Below, piece by piece: positions 29,700 to 38,574 of a DNA stretch of 64,000 nt. Source of the stretch: Caulobacter zeae (GTDB lineage: Bacteria; Pseudomonadota; Alphaproteobacteria; Caulobacterales; Caulobacteraceae); assembly GCF_002858925.1 (NCBI RefSeq), contig NZ_PJRS01000016.1, positions 62,001 through 126,000 of the forward strand, given 5' to 3'. The stretch's first letter is position 1. Every line of letters begins with the position of its first letter. The position numbers were made by a program, and so were the translations under genes. Under the pieces are notes generated by a model. The model did not search any database and was not told the DNA's origin. It saw only the letters and a list, made by a program, of their open reading frames with translations.

Positions 29700-30956
29700 A
29701 TGAAGACGGGTGACCTGGTGGTGGGACGTCGGACGGTGCTTGCGGGCGCCGGCGCGGCCATGCTGGCGCCGACGGCGACCTGGGCCAAGGCGCCCGACTT
29801 CGCAGCGCTTGGCTGGGCCAGCGCCAGAGGCGGGGAGGACGGCCGCACCCTGCGGGTCACGACCCTGGCGGCCGAAGGACCAGGTTCGTTCCGCGCCGCC
29901 GTCGAGGCCTCGGGGCCGCGCAAGGTGGTGTTCGACGTCGCCGGCGTCATCGACCTTGGCCGCAAGAGCATCAGGATCCGCGAGCCGTTCCTGACCGTGG
30001 CCGGCGAGACCGCGCCATCGCCGGGGATCACCTTCATCCGGGGCGGAATCCAGATCGAAAGCCACGACGTCGTACTGCGCCACCTGCGGGTGCGGGCCGG
30101 CCGCGACGGCGCCGCCGACCGCAGCGGCTGGGAGGTGGACGGCATCACCTGCTGGAAAGCCCAGGACGTCATCGTCGACCACTGCTCGATCGCCTGGGCC
30201 ACCGACGAGAACCTGTCGGCCTCGGGGCCCCGTTTCGACGGCGGTGATACGGTCGAAGCCTGGCGCAAGGGGACCTCGCACCGGATCACCTTCAGCAACA
30301 ACATCGTCTCCGAAGGGCTGTCGCACGCCAGCCACGTGAAGGGCGAGCACTCCAAGGGCACGCTGATCCACGACAATGCGACCCAGGTGCTGATCGCCGG
30401 CAACCTCTATGCCCACAACCTGGAGCGCAACCAGCTGTTCAAGGGCGCGGTGCATGCGGTGTCGGTCAACAACCTGGTCTACGACCCCGGCGCGCGGGCC
30501 ATGCACTACGCGCTGAACGCGCCGGAGTGGGAGGGGCGGGCCTGGCAGGTCGGCCAGTTGGCGCTGGTGGGCAATGTCGTGCGCGGCGGCGCGTCCACCC
30601 GGCCGGACCTGCCGTTCCTGATCGTGGAGGGGCAGGGGGACCTGGATCTCTACGCCCATGACAACCGCGCGACCTATGCCGGCGGGGCTGCGATGCCGGA
30701 GCTTCGGGTGCTGCCGACCACGCCCCTGCCGCAGGTCCGGCGCCTGGCGGCCGCGCCGCTGTGGCCCAAGGAGCTGAGGGCCCTGCCAGCCTCGGGCGTG
30801 GAGGCCAGCGTGCTGACCAATGCCGGCGCGCGGCCCTGGGACCGCGACGCCGTCGACGGGCGAATCCTTCGCCAGGTGAAGGATGGAACAGGCCGGGTGA
30901 TCGACGACGAAGCCGAGGTCGGCGGCTACGCGGCGGCCGGCCGAACGAAGGTCTGA
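29700..30956 (+). CDS. Exported pectate-lyase-like right-handed beta-helix protein
   Basis: 418-residue polysaccharide-lyase-like protein with a Tat-type leader (VGRRTVLAGAGAAML, ending WAKAPD). Seen: GPGSFRAAVEASGPRKVVFDVAGVIDL at the N-terminus, repeated Asn/Val-rich coils, and the block VIVDHCSIAWATDENLS, which is characteristic of PL1-type pectate lyases and near the calcium site. Expected reaction: beta-elimination of polygalacturonate in the periplasm or outside. ATG 29700 has CCAGGAG 6 nt upstream, preferred over the TTG at 29694. It directly follows a strong terminator and may be expressed only by read-through or from an internal promoter. The family is assigned by motif; the substrate could also be rhamnogalacturonan. 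Confidence 0.82.
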   Translation: MKTGDLVVGRRTVLAGAGAAMLAPTATWAKAPDFAALGWASARGGEDGRTLRVTTLAAEGPGSFRAAVEASGPRKVVFDVAGVIDLGRKSIRIREPFLTVAGETAPSPGITFIRGGIQIESHDVVLRHLRVRAGRDGAADRSGWEVDGITCWKAQDVIVDHCSIAWATDENLSASGPRFDGGDTVEAWRKGTSHRITFSNNIVSEGLSHASHVKGEHSKGTLIHDNATQVLIAGNLYAHNLERNQLFKGAVHAVSVNNLVYDPGARAMHYALNAPEWEGRAWQVGQLALVGNVVRGGASTRPDLPFLIVEGQGDLDLYAHDNRATYAGGAAMPELRVLPTTPLPQVRRLAAAPLWPKELRALPASGVEASVLTNAGARPWDRDAVDGRILRQVKDGTGRVIDDEAEVGGYAAAGRTKV

Positions 30957-31210
30957 CGCCTCGAGTTGACGTTTTTCGGCCACGTTTAGAAAAACATCGG
31001 CCACTTGTAGGAGTTTTTAAGGCTGCCTCAGGTGGCCATACCGCTCGCCCGGGCCGACGCGCCTTGGCGAGCGTTGTTCGTTGTTTCGTCGAAGGTTTTG
31101 AGCTTTCAGGCCTAATTTGCACTGCAATATGTCAGCGTTGTCATTGCCCGATATGCAGCGGCAGGCTTATCGCATTGATCATAACAATAACTTGTCTGAG
31201 TATCTCGGTT
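30957..31210. other. A+T-richer intergenic stretch, no gene seen
   Basis: Lies between the lyase stop and the promoter/operator of the next receptor. It holds a small A/T-rich inverted pair (GTTTTTC, then GAAAAAC about 12 nt on) and two copies of TCGGCCAC. No coding potential with a credible ribosome-binding site was found on either strand. Confidence 0.4.
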
Positions 31211-31254
31211 ATGCAACAGAGTGGTCAGGCCAAATATGGCGAGGCCTGACGGCG
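31211..31254 (+). promoter_or_regulatory. Promoter with GntR-type operator ahead of the 31.4 kb TBDR
   Basis: AGTGGTCAGGCCAAA (31220-31234) matches the window's FadR-type palindrome, with a weaker copy CGAGGCCTGACGGCG (31240-31254) 20 bp further on. A possible -35 (ATGCAA, 31211) and -10 (TATGGC, 31235) flank the operator, so a bound repressor would block RNA polymerase. A leader of about 190 nt separates it from the ATG. Confidence 0.55.
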
Positions 31255-31434
31255 CCGACCGTCAGCGAGGGCGGGAGGAAACAATGATCAAGACAGCACC
31301 GGCCGGCGCATAGCGACGGCCCGGCCAGATCCCTGGGGGGATGGCCGGGCGACGTCGCCAATTGCAGCCATGAGCCTGGCGGGCGGCCAAAGATTCCGCC
31401 CGCGAGAAATAAGAAGACTTTGGGAGAGGAAGTA

Positions 31435-34400
31435 ATGAAGCGCTTCAGCGCGCGCGGCCGCACGGCCGCGGCTGTGTCGATCATCGCCTTGAGCGCGGCC
31501 GTCTGGCCCGTTCAGCAAGCCGCCGCACAATCCGAAACCGTCAAGACCAACGGGTCCGTCGAGTCTCCGACCGAGGTCGAGGCCATCGTCGTCGGGGCCC
31601 GCGCCTCGCAGCAGTCGTCGATCGCGCGCAAGAAGCGCAGCGCGACGGCTCAGGACTCGATCGTCGCCGACGACGTCGGCTCGTTCCCCGACAGCAACGT
31701 CAACGAAGCCATGTCGCGCATCGCCGGCGTGGCCATCGAGCGCAACGGCTTCGGCGAAGGCGACGGCGTCTCGATCCGCGGCAACGGCGCGGACCTGACC
31801 CGCGTCGAGCTGGACGGCATGGGCGTGGCCGCCTCGGGCTTCAGCCTCGCCGTCGGCGACGGCGGCGGTCGCTCCGCCGACCTGCGTGAATTCCCCGCCG
31901 AAATGATCAAGAGCCTGGACGTCATCAAGGGCCAGACGGCCGACATGACGCCGGGCGGGCTGGGCGCCACCGTCCAGATCCAGACCCGCACGGGCCTGGA
32001 CTTCAAGAAGCCGTACCTGTCGATGCGCGGCGCGGCGGCGGGCAACACCCTGTCGCGCAAGGCCTCGCCGGAACTGGGCGTGGTGGCGTCGCGCAAGTTC
32101 TTCGACGACCGCCTCGGGGTGATCGGCAACATCAGCTACAGCAAGCGCCTGAACGACAGCCACGCGCTGAACAACGGCGGCTCGAACAACGCCCAGGGCT
32201 ACACCCGCTTCGCGGACTTCGACAATTCGCCGGACAAGACGTTCACCTACAACCCGGCCACCGCCAACGGTGTCGGCGCCACCGACCCGATCGCTTCCTG
32301 GGCTCTTGTCGGCGGCGGCATGTTCAATGCGCCCACGCCGCTGGACGTCTACACCAAGTCGGCCGCGGCCAAGACCAAGGCCGAGTGCCTGACCGCGTTC
32401 CCGACGCTGACCGACGCGCAGCTGGGCACGATCGTGGCCGGCAGCAACGGCGCCAACCGCCAGGCCGCCCAGGCCGCGCAGATCAACGCCCAGATCAGCT
32501 GCCTCAACCAGTGGAACGACTACGCGCCCAACCTGGTGCGCGACCAGAACCTGACCCAGTACGAAGACCGACTGTCCTGGGACCTGCGCTTCGACTATCG
32601 CGTCACCGACGACCTGACGATCTTCGCCAAGTACCAGGTCGCCAACCGCGAGCAGAACGAGAACAACCGCCAGCGCACCCGCGGCGGCATCACCTCGCTG
32701 TACGGCATCTCGCAGAACCAGACCGCCGTCTCGATGCTGACCAACACCTTCTATCCGGCCGGTACGCCCAACGTGCTGTCCGCGATCCCCGGCGGCGGCT
32801 TCTACATCTACAACCAGGGCATGCCGACGGCGCCCTACACGATCGACACCACGCCGGGCTCGACCGTGACCAACAACTCGTTCCCGCTGATGGGCGTGGC
32901 CGCCAACATCGTGCCGGGCTCCATCCAGATGGACGGCAACCACCACCTGACCCAGTTCGACATCACCAACGCCGCGCTGGGCATCGACCAGATTCAGAAC
33001 GACCAGATCTGGAAGACGAACTACATCTCGGGCGGCGCCAACTACAATCGCGGTCCGCTGACCATGGACCTGATCTTCGGCCGCAACGAGAGCGACTATT
33101 CGCGCACCGACCTGCGCTTCTCGCGCAGCTACACCTACGGCAACGCCACCATGCGGGCGCTGGAGAACGGCATCTGGACGATCGACATGCCGTCGTCCTT
33201 CGATGACACTGACATGCGCAACTACGCCCAGCTGAACGCGCCGACCGCGGTGGGCCAGCCGGCTTATTCGAACGCCTATCGCCTGGTCTTCAACCCGCGG
33301 AAGGTCGAGAGCGCCGAAGACCAGCTGAAGTTCGACGTCACCTACCTGCCCGACATGCCGCTGTTCACGCGCTTCAAGGCGGGCGTCCTCTACCGCAAGG
33401 GCACGGCCAATTCGTGGGGCGGCGGCGGCTACTCGCCCGACCCCGGAATCTTCGTGCCGACCCTGACCCTGCGCGGCGACGTGCGGGCCTGCGCGAACGT
33501 GGCCTCGACCCTGCCGGCCAACGCCTGTTCCTACGGCTACACCGCCAACCCGACCACCGGCGTCAACTTCCTGTACGGCCTGGAGACCCTCACCCAGGCC
33601 CAGCTGATCGACATCTTCCAGAGCTCGATCGAGCACAACTCGGGCAAGTTCATGCCGGGCTACAAGGGCGTCTCGGGCCTGGAGCTGTGGGACAGCATCG
33701 ACGTCAAGAAGGCCTTCTCGCAGATGGCCGGCGCGGTGAACTACAACTTCGACTGCCTCAAGGAGTGCACGGCCAGCGACGGCAAGGTCTACAAGCAGCC
33801 CTTCAACGAGACCGAGGAGAAGATGACCTCCTGGTACTGGATGGCCGACCTGGCTCACGACCTGCCGTTCGGCATGGAGTTCCAGGGCAACCTGGGTTCG
33901 CGGATGTTCAAGACCGAGGTCGAGGGCTCGGGCTACGTGACCCTGGCCACGACCTTCAAGACCGCGGCCTTCGATCCCAACAATCCCAACGCCGCCGCCG
34001 GCATCGCGACGAGCAACCGGGTCCGGCCGGTGTCGATCAACAAGAGCTATACCGGCTGGCTGCCGTCGTACAACGCCGCCGTCTGGGCGATCCCCGACAA
34101 GGTCGTGCTGCGATATTCGTGGGCCAAGACCATCGCCCCGCCGGCGATGAGGTACCTGTGGCCGGGCGGCACCTGCACCTATGACGAGCGTCGCGACGGC
34201 GTGAGCGACGCCGACGGTTCCGAGCAGGACATGACCTGCGGCACCTTCGGCAACGCCGAGCTGAAGCCGTACCAGGCGACCAAGAACAACACGAGCCTGG
34301 AGTGGTATCCCAACAAGGACACCTCGTTCAGCCTGGCCTACTACCGCCAGAAGGTGCGGGTCGGCGGGCCGCTGGCCGTGCCGGTCAAGAACGTCAATGT

Positions 34401-35061
34401 CTTCGAAGGCACCGACATCGAGATCCCGGGCACCGGCGGCAAGAAGTTCTCGGACTACGAGTTCGGCATGACCACCTACGAAAACGGCCCCGGCTACGTG
34501 CAGTCGGGCTGGGAGTTCGTGGCGCGGACCGCCTTCACCTACCTGCCGTGGAAGCTCAGCAAGACCGGCATGGACTTCAACATCTCGACCACCAAGTCGG
34601 GCACCGCGGTCACCTATATGGACCCGCTGACCGCCGAGGCGCTCGACCCGCAAGGGCAGTCGAAGTACTTCGCCAACCTGGTGTTCTGGTATGACGACGG
34701 CGTCACCAAGGCCCGTATCGCCTACCAGACCCGCGACCGGGTGCTGACCTGCATCTCGCCGTGCGGCAACACCAGCGCCTCGCCGGTGGCCAATGCGCCC
34801 AACACCAACATCGGCAACTACGTGCGCTTCCCGTACAATCCGAGCGAGCCCTACTACTCGGAGCAATACGAGTACCTGGACGCCAAGATCTCGCGGCGGA
34901 TCAACAAGAACCTCGAGGTCTACCTGGAAGGTCGCAACCTGCTGCAGGCCGCCCGCCTGTCGGTCGGCTCGGACGACCGCGGCTTCGAGGGCCGCGCCAA
35001 TCCCTGGTCGGTCCAGTACGGCGGCTCGCGCTTCGCCCTCGGCTTCACCTACCGGAACTAG
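31435..35061 (+). CDS. Large TonB-dependent receptor under GntR operator
   Basis: 1,208-residue TBDR. Seen: a signal peptide ending AAAQSE, a TonB-box-like VEAIVVGARASQQ, a plug (SFPDSNVNEAMSRIAGVAIERN, GVSIRGNGADLTRVELDGM) and a long barrel ending FALGFTYRN. ATG 31435 with GGGAGAGGA upstream was chosen over the TTG at 31420. The upstream GntR-type operator links it to the hexuronate regulon, so it probably imports uronate-containing oligosaccharides. Cys pairs in extracellular-loop regions (for example CLKECTASDG) suggest disulfide-braced loops. A GAAA-loop terminator follows directly. Confidence 0.92.
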   Translation: MKRFSARGRTAAAVSIIALSAAVWPVQQAAAQSETVKTNGSVESPTEVEAIVVGARASQQSSIARKKRSATAQDSIVADDVGSFPDSNVNEAMSRIAGVAIERNGFGEGDGVSIRGNGADLTRVELDGMGVAASGFSLAVGDGGGRSADLREFPAEMIKSLDVIKGQTADMTPGGLGATVQIQTRTGLDFKKPYLSMRGAAAGNTLSRKASPELGVVASRKFFDDRLGVIGNISYSKRLNDSHALNNGGSNNAQGYTRFADFDNSPDKTFTYNPATANGVGATDPIASWALVGGGMFNAPTPLDVYTKSAAAKTKAECLTAFPTLTDAQLGTIVAGSNGANRQAAQAAQINAQISCLNQWNDYAPNLVRDQNLTQYEDRLSWDLRFDYRVTDDLTIFAKYQVANREQNENNRQRTRGGITSLYGISQNQTAVSMLTNTFYPAGTPNVLSAIPGGGFYIYNQGMPTAPYTIDTTPGSTVTNNSFPLMGVAANIVPGSIQMDGNHHLTQFDITNAALGIDQIQNDQIWKTNYISGGANYNRGPLTMDLIFGRNESDYSRTDLRFSRSYTYGNATMRALENGIWTIDMPSSFDDTDMRNYAQLNAPTAVGQPAYSNAYRLVFNPRKVESAEDQLKFDVTYLPDMPLFTRFKAGVLYRKGTANSWGGGGYSPDPGIFVPTLTLRGDVRACANVASTLPANACSYGYTANPTTGVNFLYGLETLTQAQLIDIFQSSIEHNSGKFMPGYKGVSGLELWDSIDVKKAFSQMAGAVNYNFDCLKECTASDGKVYKQPFNETEEKMTSWYWMADLAHDLPFGMEFQGNLGSRMFKTEVEGSGYVTLATTFKTAAFDPNNPNAAAGIATSNRVRPVSINKSYTGWLPSYNAAVWAIPDKVVLRYSWAKTIAPPAMRYLWPGGTCTYDERRDGVSDADGSEQDMTCGTFGNAELKPYQATKNNTSLEWYPNKDTSFSLAYYRQKVRVGGPLAVPVKNVNVFEGTDIEIPGTGGKKFSDYEFGMTTYENGPGYVQSGWEFVARTAFTYLPWKLSKTGMDFNISTTKSGTAVTYMDPLTAEALDPQGQSKYFANLVFWYDDGVTKARIAYQTRDRVLTCISPCGNTSASPVANAPNTNIGNYVRFPYNPSEPYYSEQYEYLDAKISRRINKNLEVYLEGRNLLQAARLSVGSDDRGFEGRANPWSVQYGGSRFALGFTYRN

Positions 35062-35084
35062 ACTCTCCGTTCCGGTCGGCTCCT

Positions 35085-35124
35085 GGCCCTTCCCTGGAAA
35101 CAGGGGAGGGCCTTTTGCTGTTTT
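35085..35124 (+). terminator. Intrinsic terminator of the 31.4 kb TBDR
   Basis: 12-bp stem (35085-35096 with 35101-35112, one G-U pair) closed by a GAAA tetraloop and followed by TTTTGCTGTTTT. It begins 23 nt after the receptor stop. Confidence 0.85.
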
Positions 35125-35139
35125 GGGTGTCTCCGGGAA

Positions 35140-35272
35140 GGAACCTCCCCCTGTGGGGGGAGGCGATCGCGCAGCGATCGGTGGGGGAGTTGGAGGGAGA
35201 ACTGCCAGCGCGGCGGCAACTGAGGAGGTCCCCCCACCGGCCTGCGGCCGCCTCCCCCACGGGGGAGGTTCC
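35140..35272. repeat. Intergenic palindromic element (CCTCCCCC/GGGGGAGG type)
   Basis: 133-bp element with inverted arms. The left arm (35140-35164) begins GGAACCTCCCCC; the right arm (35250-35272) ends GGGGGAGGTTCC. An inner GCGATCGCGCAGCGATCGG stem is present. A second member of the same style lies at 54566-54690. It looks like a non-coding miniature mobile or REP-type repeat. Confidence 0.65.
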
Positions 35273-35343
35273 TCATGATCGCGTTCCTCGCCCTTGTGGT
35301 GATGATCCATCGTTCAGCCCGCTTTTCAGAGGCGGGCGCTGCT

Positions 35344-35358
35344 ATTGGCCTGACCATG
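35344..35358. promoter_or_regulatory. GntR-type operator half-orphan
   Basis: ATTGGCCTGACCATG, one or two mismatches per arm from the palindrome at 42726. It lies 145 bp upstream of the next operator copy and is not close to any start codon. It may belong to a decayed promoter or act as an auxiliary site. Confidence 0.45.
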
Positions 35359-35480
35359 TTGAGCCGTGGGAGCATCGATACGGAGCGACGCTGAAGGGGA
35401 GGATCGATTTCAATTACCGTAAGCTATTATAATTAATGAAATTTGATGCGTCGCGGATGACAGCGCTATTAGCGTGAAAG

Positions 35481-35508
35481 TTGCAAAAATTGGTCAGGCC
35501 GATATTGC
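35481..35508 (+). promoter_or_regulatory. Promoter with embedded GntR operator driving an orphan short unit
   Basis: ATTGGTCAGGCCGAT (35489-35503) sits between a -35-like TTGCAA (35481) and a -10-like TATTGC (35503). The string TGGTCAGGCCG, one base, then TATTGC is nearly the same as at 38487-38504 in front of the divergent TBDR/GH2 pair, which argues that it is a functional promoter of the same regulon. Confidence 0.55.
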
Positions 35509-35511
35509 GCC

Positions 35512-35617
35512 GACGAGTGCATTTCGGTAGAAGGAGAGGGTGTTCGGCGTCTGCGAGCCGATCACAACCTTCATAGTTCCCCTCCGGCCGACCACGACGA
35601 CGGGTCGGCCTTTTTTT
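35512..35617 (+). ncRNA. Candidate GntR-regulated small RNA (or leader-peptide unit)
   Basis: About 105 nt between the operator-bearing promoter and a clear terminator, with no gene downstream on this strand (the next gene runs the other way). It contains a C-rich stretch GTTCCCCTCC (35576-35585) just before the terminator stem, complementary to strong ribosome-binding sites such as GGAGGGG. That layout resembles alphaproteobacterial regulatory RNAs with C-rich seeds. An alternative is a tiny peptide: AAGGAGAGG precedes GTG 35540, but the frame runs through the terminator. The rest of 35273-35480 holds an ATTATAAT-like box near 35426 and no gene. The transcription start is estimated, not known. 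Confidence 0.45.
35586..35617 (+). terminator. Strong intrinsic terminator of the orphan unit
   Basis: GGCCGACC (35586-35593) pairs with GGTCGGCC (35603-35610) and is followed by seven T (35611-35617). The T-tract is only on the + side, so it terminates rightward transcription, not the deacetylase gene that runs leftward toward it. Confidence 0.85.
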
Positions 35618-35639
35618 GTGCGGTCGCCGGGCAGGAGCC

Positions 35640-36556
35640 TCAGCGGCAGAGCGTCTTGGGATCCACGCGCTCGACGGTCGGCGCGGCGGCGGGCAGGGCG
35701 ACGCCGCGGGCCTTGGCCGTGCGTTCCATGATCCCGCCGCCGCCGGGAATGGCCGCGGCCTGCGCATAGGCCGGGTCCTTCTGGGCCGCTTCCAGCGTGA
35801 CGTAGCGGGCGCCGGCGGCGTCGAGGCGATCCATGACCTGGGGCAACATGTGCGCCGACCAGCCGCCGATATGGGTCAGCAGCACCTGTGGGATCATCCG
35901 GCCGTAGACCGCCTGCGAGACCGCCCGCATGTGCGCGAGCTCTTCGTCGACGCCGCGCAGGTACTGGCCTTCCATCGTGCCGATAGCGGCCTGGTCGCCC
36001 TTGGCCAGGCAGCGGGCGTAGGCGTCGCTGTAGCTCCAGTCGCTGAACGAGATGGTGACGTGGGCGACCTTGTAGCCGTGGCCGGCGAGGTACGCCGCCG
36101 CGCCCTGGTGACGCTCGGGGCGCGTGCCGGCCGTCAGGTTGGGAAACCTCAGATACCGCCAGTCCTGGCCCTTCATCCGCTGGGCCACCGCCGGCTCGCC
36201 AGCCTCGAGATCGGCGATCCAGGATTCCAGGGTCTCGGCCTCTTCTAGGTTGAGGTGGTTGGCGGTGTGGTTGCCGAGTGGATGGCCGGCCGCCCGCCAG
36301 GCGTCGAGCACGGCGTTGCTCTCGGCGTCGGTCGCCTTGGCCGAATTGACGAAGCCGAAGGCCTCCTTCACGCCGTGGGTCTTGAAGGTCTCGATGTGCG
36401 AGCGGGCGATCGACAGGCGGGTCATGCCCGGCGGCAGGGCGCCGTGGACGGGCAGGTCGTCGACCGTGACGGCGACGTCGAAGCCCTGGGTCTGGACCTG
36501 GGCCTGGGCCGCGCCGGGCGTTAGCAGGGCCAGGACGAGGAGGGCGGCGCCCTCAC
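35640..36556 (-). CDS. Polysaccharide deacetylase with apparent frameshift at its N-terminus
   Basis: NodB-homology deacetylase that removes acetyl groups from polysaccharides. Seen in one frame from about 36553 down: a signal-peptide-like LLVLALLTPGAAQAQ, then FDVAVTVDDLPVHG with the metal-binding Asp pair, GNHTANHLNL with the metal-binding His pair, and a C-terminal domain to 35640. The first ATG in that frame is 36425, which would discard the signal peptide and the catalytic Asp. The natural start, GTG 36556 overlapping the GH2 stop, lies in another frame that stops after 11 codons. One missing base near 36540-36551 would restore a perfect leader. Either a real frameshift, a sequence error or an unusual start. 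Coupled to the GH2 gene and its operators. Confidence 0.7.
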
Positions 36557-38418
36557 GAGGCCTTGCCCGCGTAGTAGCGGCGCAGGGTCTCGAAGGCGAG
36601 CTTGCGGTGCCCCTCGTTGCTGACCAGGCCCTTGCGGTTCCAGTAGTCCTGGTAGCGGGCGTGCCAGCGCCGCGGCGAGCGGAAATCCTTCAGCACCCAG
36701 GGGCTGACGCCGACGAAGCCGTCGCGCTCGAGCAGGGCCAGCGTCTCCTCGAACACCCATGCCTGGTATTCCTCGGTCCAGCGGTTCTCCTTGGGGCCGC
36801 GCTCGCCGTAGAGGGCGTCGGCGCCGAACTCGCTCATCATCATCGGCTTGTCGTGCGGGTTGGAGAAGCGGACGGTCTTGGCCTGGTCGGGCGTGCGCGG
36901 GCCGTACCAGCCCTCGTACTGGTTGATGGCGACGACATCGAGGTCGGGCGCCAGCGGATCGTCGACCACGAACTGGTTCTGGCCGGCCTTGGCGCCGCCG
37001 ACGTCGATGTTCTTGTTGAGAGCCGCCGTCAGCAGGCGGGTGGGGTCCAGGCGACGGATATCGGCCACCACGTGGCGCAGGAAGGTCGTGCGGGCCTGGT
37101 GGGTGGGCGTCTCGTTGGCCACCGACCAGAAGGCGACGCTGGCGCGGTTGCGGTCGCGCACCACCATCTCGGCGGCCATGGCGCGGGCCAGGGCCAGGGT
37201 CCCGGGGCTCTCATAGGCCACGTCGTCCCAGTAGACCGGGATCTCCGACCAGACCAGCAGGCCCAGCTCGTCGCACAGGCGCACGGTGCTTTCCGTGTGC
37301 GGATAATGCGCCAGGCGGACCATGTCGCAGCCCAGGGCCTTGGCCTCTTCCAGCAGGGCGCGGGCCTCGGGCGGGGTCATGACGCGGCCGCCCTGGGCCC
37401 CCAGAGGCTCCTCGTGCAGCGCGATGCCGCGGATGAAGCGGGCCTTGCCGTTGACCAGGATCTGACGGCCGCGGGCCTCGAGCGTGCGGAAGCCGATGCG
37501 GTCGCGGCGGACGTCCTCGCCGGCCTTGAAGGTCACGTCGTGGAGCGTGGGGCTTTCGGGCGACCACAGCTTCAGGCCGCGCGGGGGCTTGGCGGAAAGG
37601 CGGGCGCGGCCGTCGGGGCCGGTCTTGCCGGTCAGAGTCAGGTTCAGGCCTGCGATAGCGACCGAGACCTCCAGGCCGGCCGCCGCGGGGCCGTCGGCGC
37701 GCAGGTCGGCGACGATCTGGCCGGCTTCGAGGCGCAGGAAGGCGTCGCGCAGGAAGGTCGTCGGCGTCTCGACCAGCCAGACCGAGCGGGTGATGCCGCC
37801 ATAGTTCTTCCAGTCGAAGTCGAGCGAGGGCAGGGTCTCGGGACCGACGCGGTCGTCGACCCGCAGCACCACGACGTTCTCGCCGGGCTTCAGCTTGCCG
37901 GTGACCTCGAAGACGAAGGGCGTGAAACCGCCCTCGTGGCGGCCGATCTCCTGGCCGTTCAGCCAGATGACGGCGTCGTAGTTCACCGCCTCGAAGCTGA
38001 GGAAACGGCGACCGCCCGCATCGGCGGGGGCCTGGAAGCGGCGGTGGAAGTAGATCGGGCCGTCGTACCACTCCAGAGACGGATCGCGGGTATTCCAGTC
38101 GCCGGGGATCTCCATGCGCGGCGAGATGCTCCAGTCGTACTCGACGACCGGGCCGCCGGGCTTCTGCGGCTCGTCCAGCCAGAAGGCGCGGCGGGCGTTG
38201 GGCTTGCGGAAGGCGGAGTCGTTCTGGTCGAGGATATAGGCCCACAGGCCGTCGAGCGTGGTGCGCGGACGGTCGTGCTGGGCGAACAGCAGCAGCGGCT
38301 CGTCTTCGCCAGCCAGGGGTGGGGAGGCGGCCTTTTCTCGCGCCTGGGCCTGCATCGCCAGGGCGGCGCTGGCGGTCAGGGCGGCTCCGGCCAGGAGCTG
38401 GCGACGGCTGGGCGTCAT
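36553..38418 (-). CDS. Exported GH2 beta-glucuronidase-like enzyme
   Basis: 621-residue GH2 enzyme with a Tat-like leader (PSRRQLLAGAALTASAALA). Seen: a sugar-binding jelly roll (PIYFHRRFQAPADAGG, WLNGQEIGRHEGGFTPF), an Ig-like domain, and a catalytic barrel with IRGIALHEEPLG, RLAHYPHTE, the acid/base Glu436 in SVANETP and the nucleophile Glu530 in MSEFGADAL. The architecture and the NE/SEFG motifs match beta-glucuronidases and beta-galactosidases of GH2. Its divergent promoter carries two GntR-type operators and manD lies nearby, so a glucuronide substrate fits best, giving glucuronate for the mannonate route. The downstream deacetylase start overlaps its stop. Confidence 0.85.
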   Translation of the reverse strand: MTPSRRQLLAGAALTASAALAMQAQAREKAASPPLAGEDEPLLLFAQHDRPRTTLDGLWAYILDQNDSAFRKPNARRAFWLDEPQKPGGPVVEYDWSISPRMEIPGDWNTRDPSLEWYDGPIYFHRRFQAPADAGGRRFLSFEAVNYDAVIWLNGQEIGRHEGGFTPFVFEVTGKLKPGENVVVLRVDDRVGPETLPSLDFDWKNYGGITRSVWLVETPTTFLRDAFLRLEAGQIVADLRADGPAAAGLEVSVAIAGLNLTLTGKTGPDGRARLSAKPPRGLKLWSPESPTLHDVTFKAGEDVRRDRIGFRTLEARGRQILVNGKARFIRGIALHEEPLGAQGGRVMTPPEARALLEEAKALGCDMVRLAHYPHTESTVRLCDELGLLVWSEIPVYWDDVAYESPGTLALARAMAAEMVVRDRNRASVAFWSVANETPTHQARTTFLRHVVADIRRLDPTRLLTAALNKNIDVGGAKAGQNQFVVDDPLAPDLDVVAINQYEGWYGPRTPDQAKTVRFSNPHDKPMMMSEFGADALYGERGPKENRWTEEYQAWVFEETLALLERDGFVGVSPWVLKDFRSPRRWHARYQDYWNRKGLVSNEGHRKLAFETLRRYYAGKAS

Positions 38419-38484
38419 GGCGGCGTTCTCCCTAAATCGTACTTGCGACCTTCCTAGAGCGTTTGGTCAAGTTTGGCCAGGGCG

Positions 38485-38520
38485 CATGGTCAGGCCGCTA
38501 TTGCAATCGGTCTGACCAAT
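38485..38520. promoter_or_regulatory. Paired GntR-type operators in a divergent promoter
   Basis: CATGGTCAGGCCGCT (38485-38499) and ATCGGTCTGACCAAT (38506-38520) have centres 21 bp apart, the same spacing as the pair at 8127-8162. They lie between the GH2 gene (-, start 38418) and the TBDR (+, start 38575) and could control both. They also show that the TBDR cannot start upstream at 38473. Confidence 0.65.
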
Positions 38521-38574
38521 CTCTATTTGCACTCCCATCGGGTCGAAGAACCCTTCAAAATGTGGGAGTCAGGT

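Noticed and set aside
38473..38574. N-terminal extension of the 38.5 kb TBDR to an upstream start.
   Set aside because: It would translate across two GntR-type operators; the ribosome-binding site and signal peptide fit ATG 38575.
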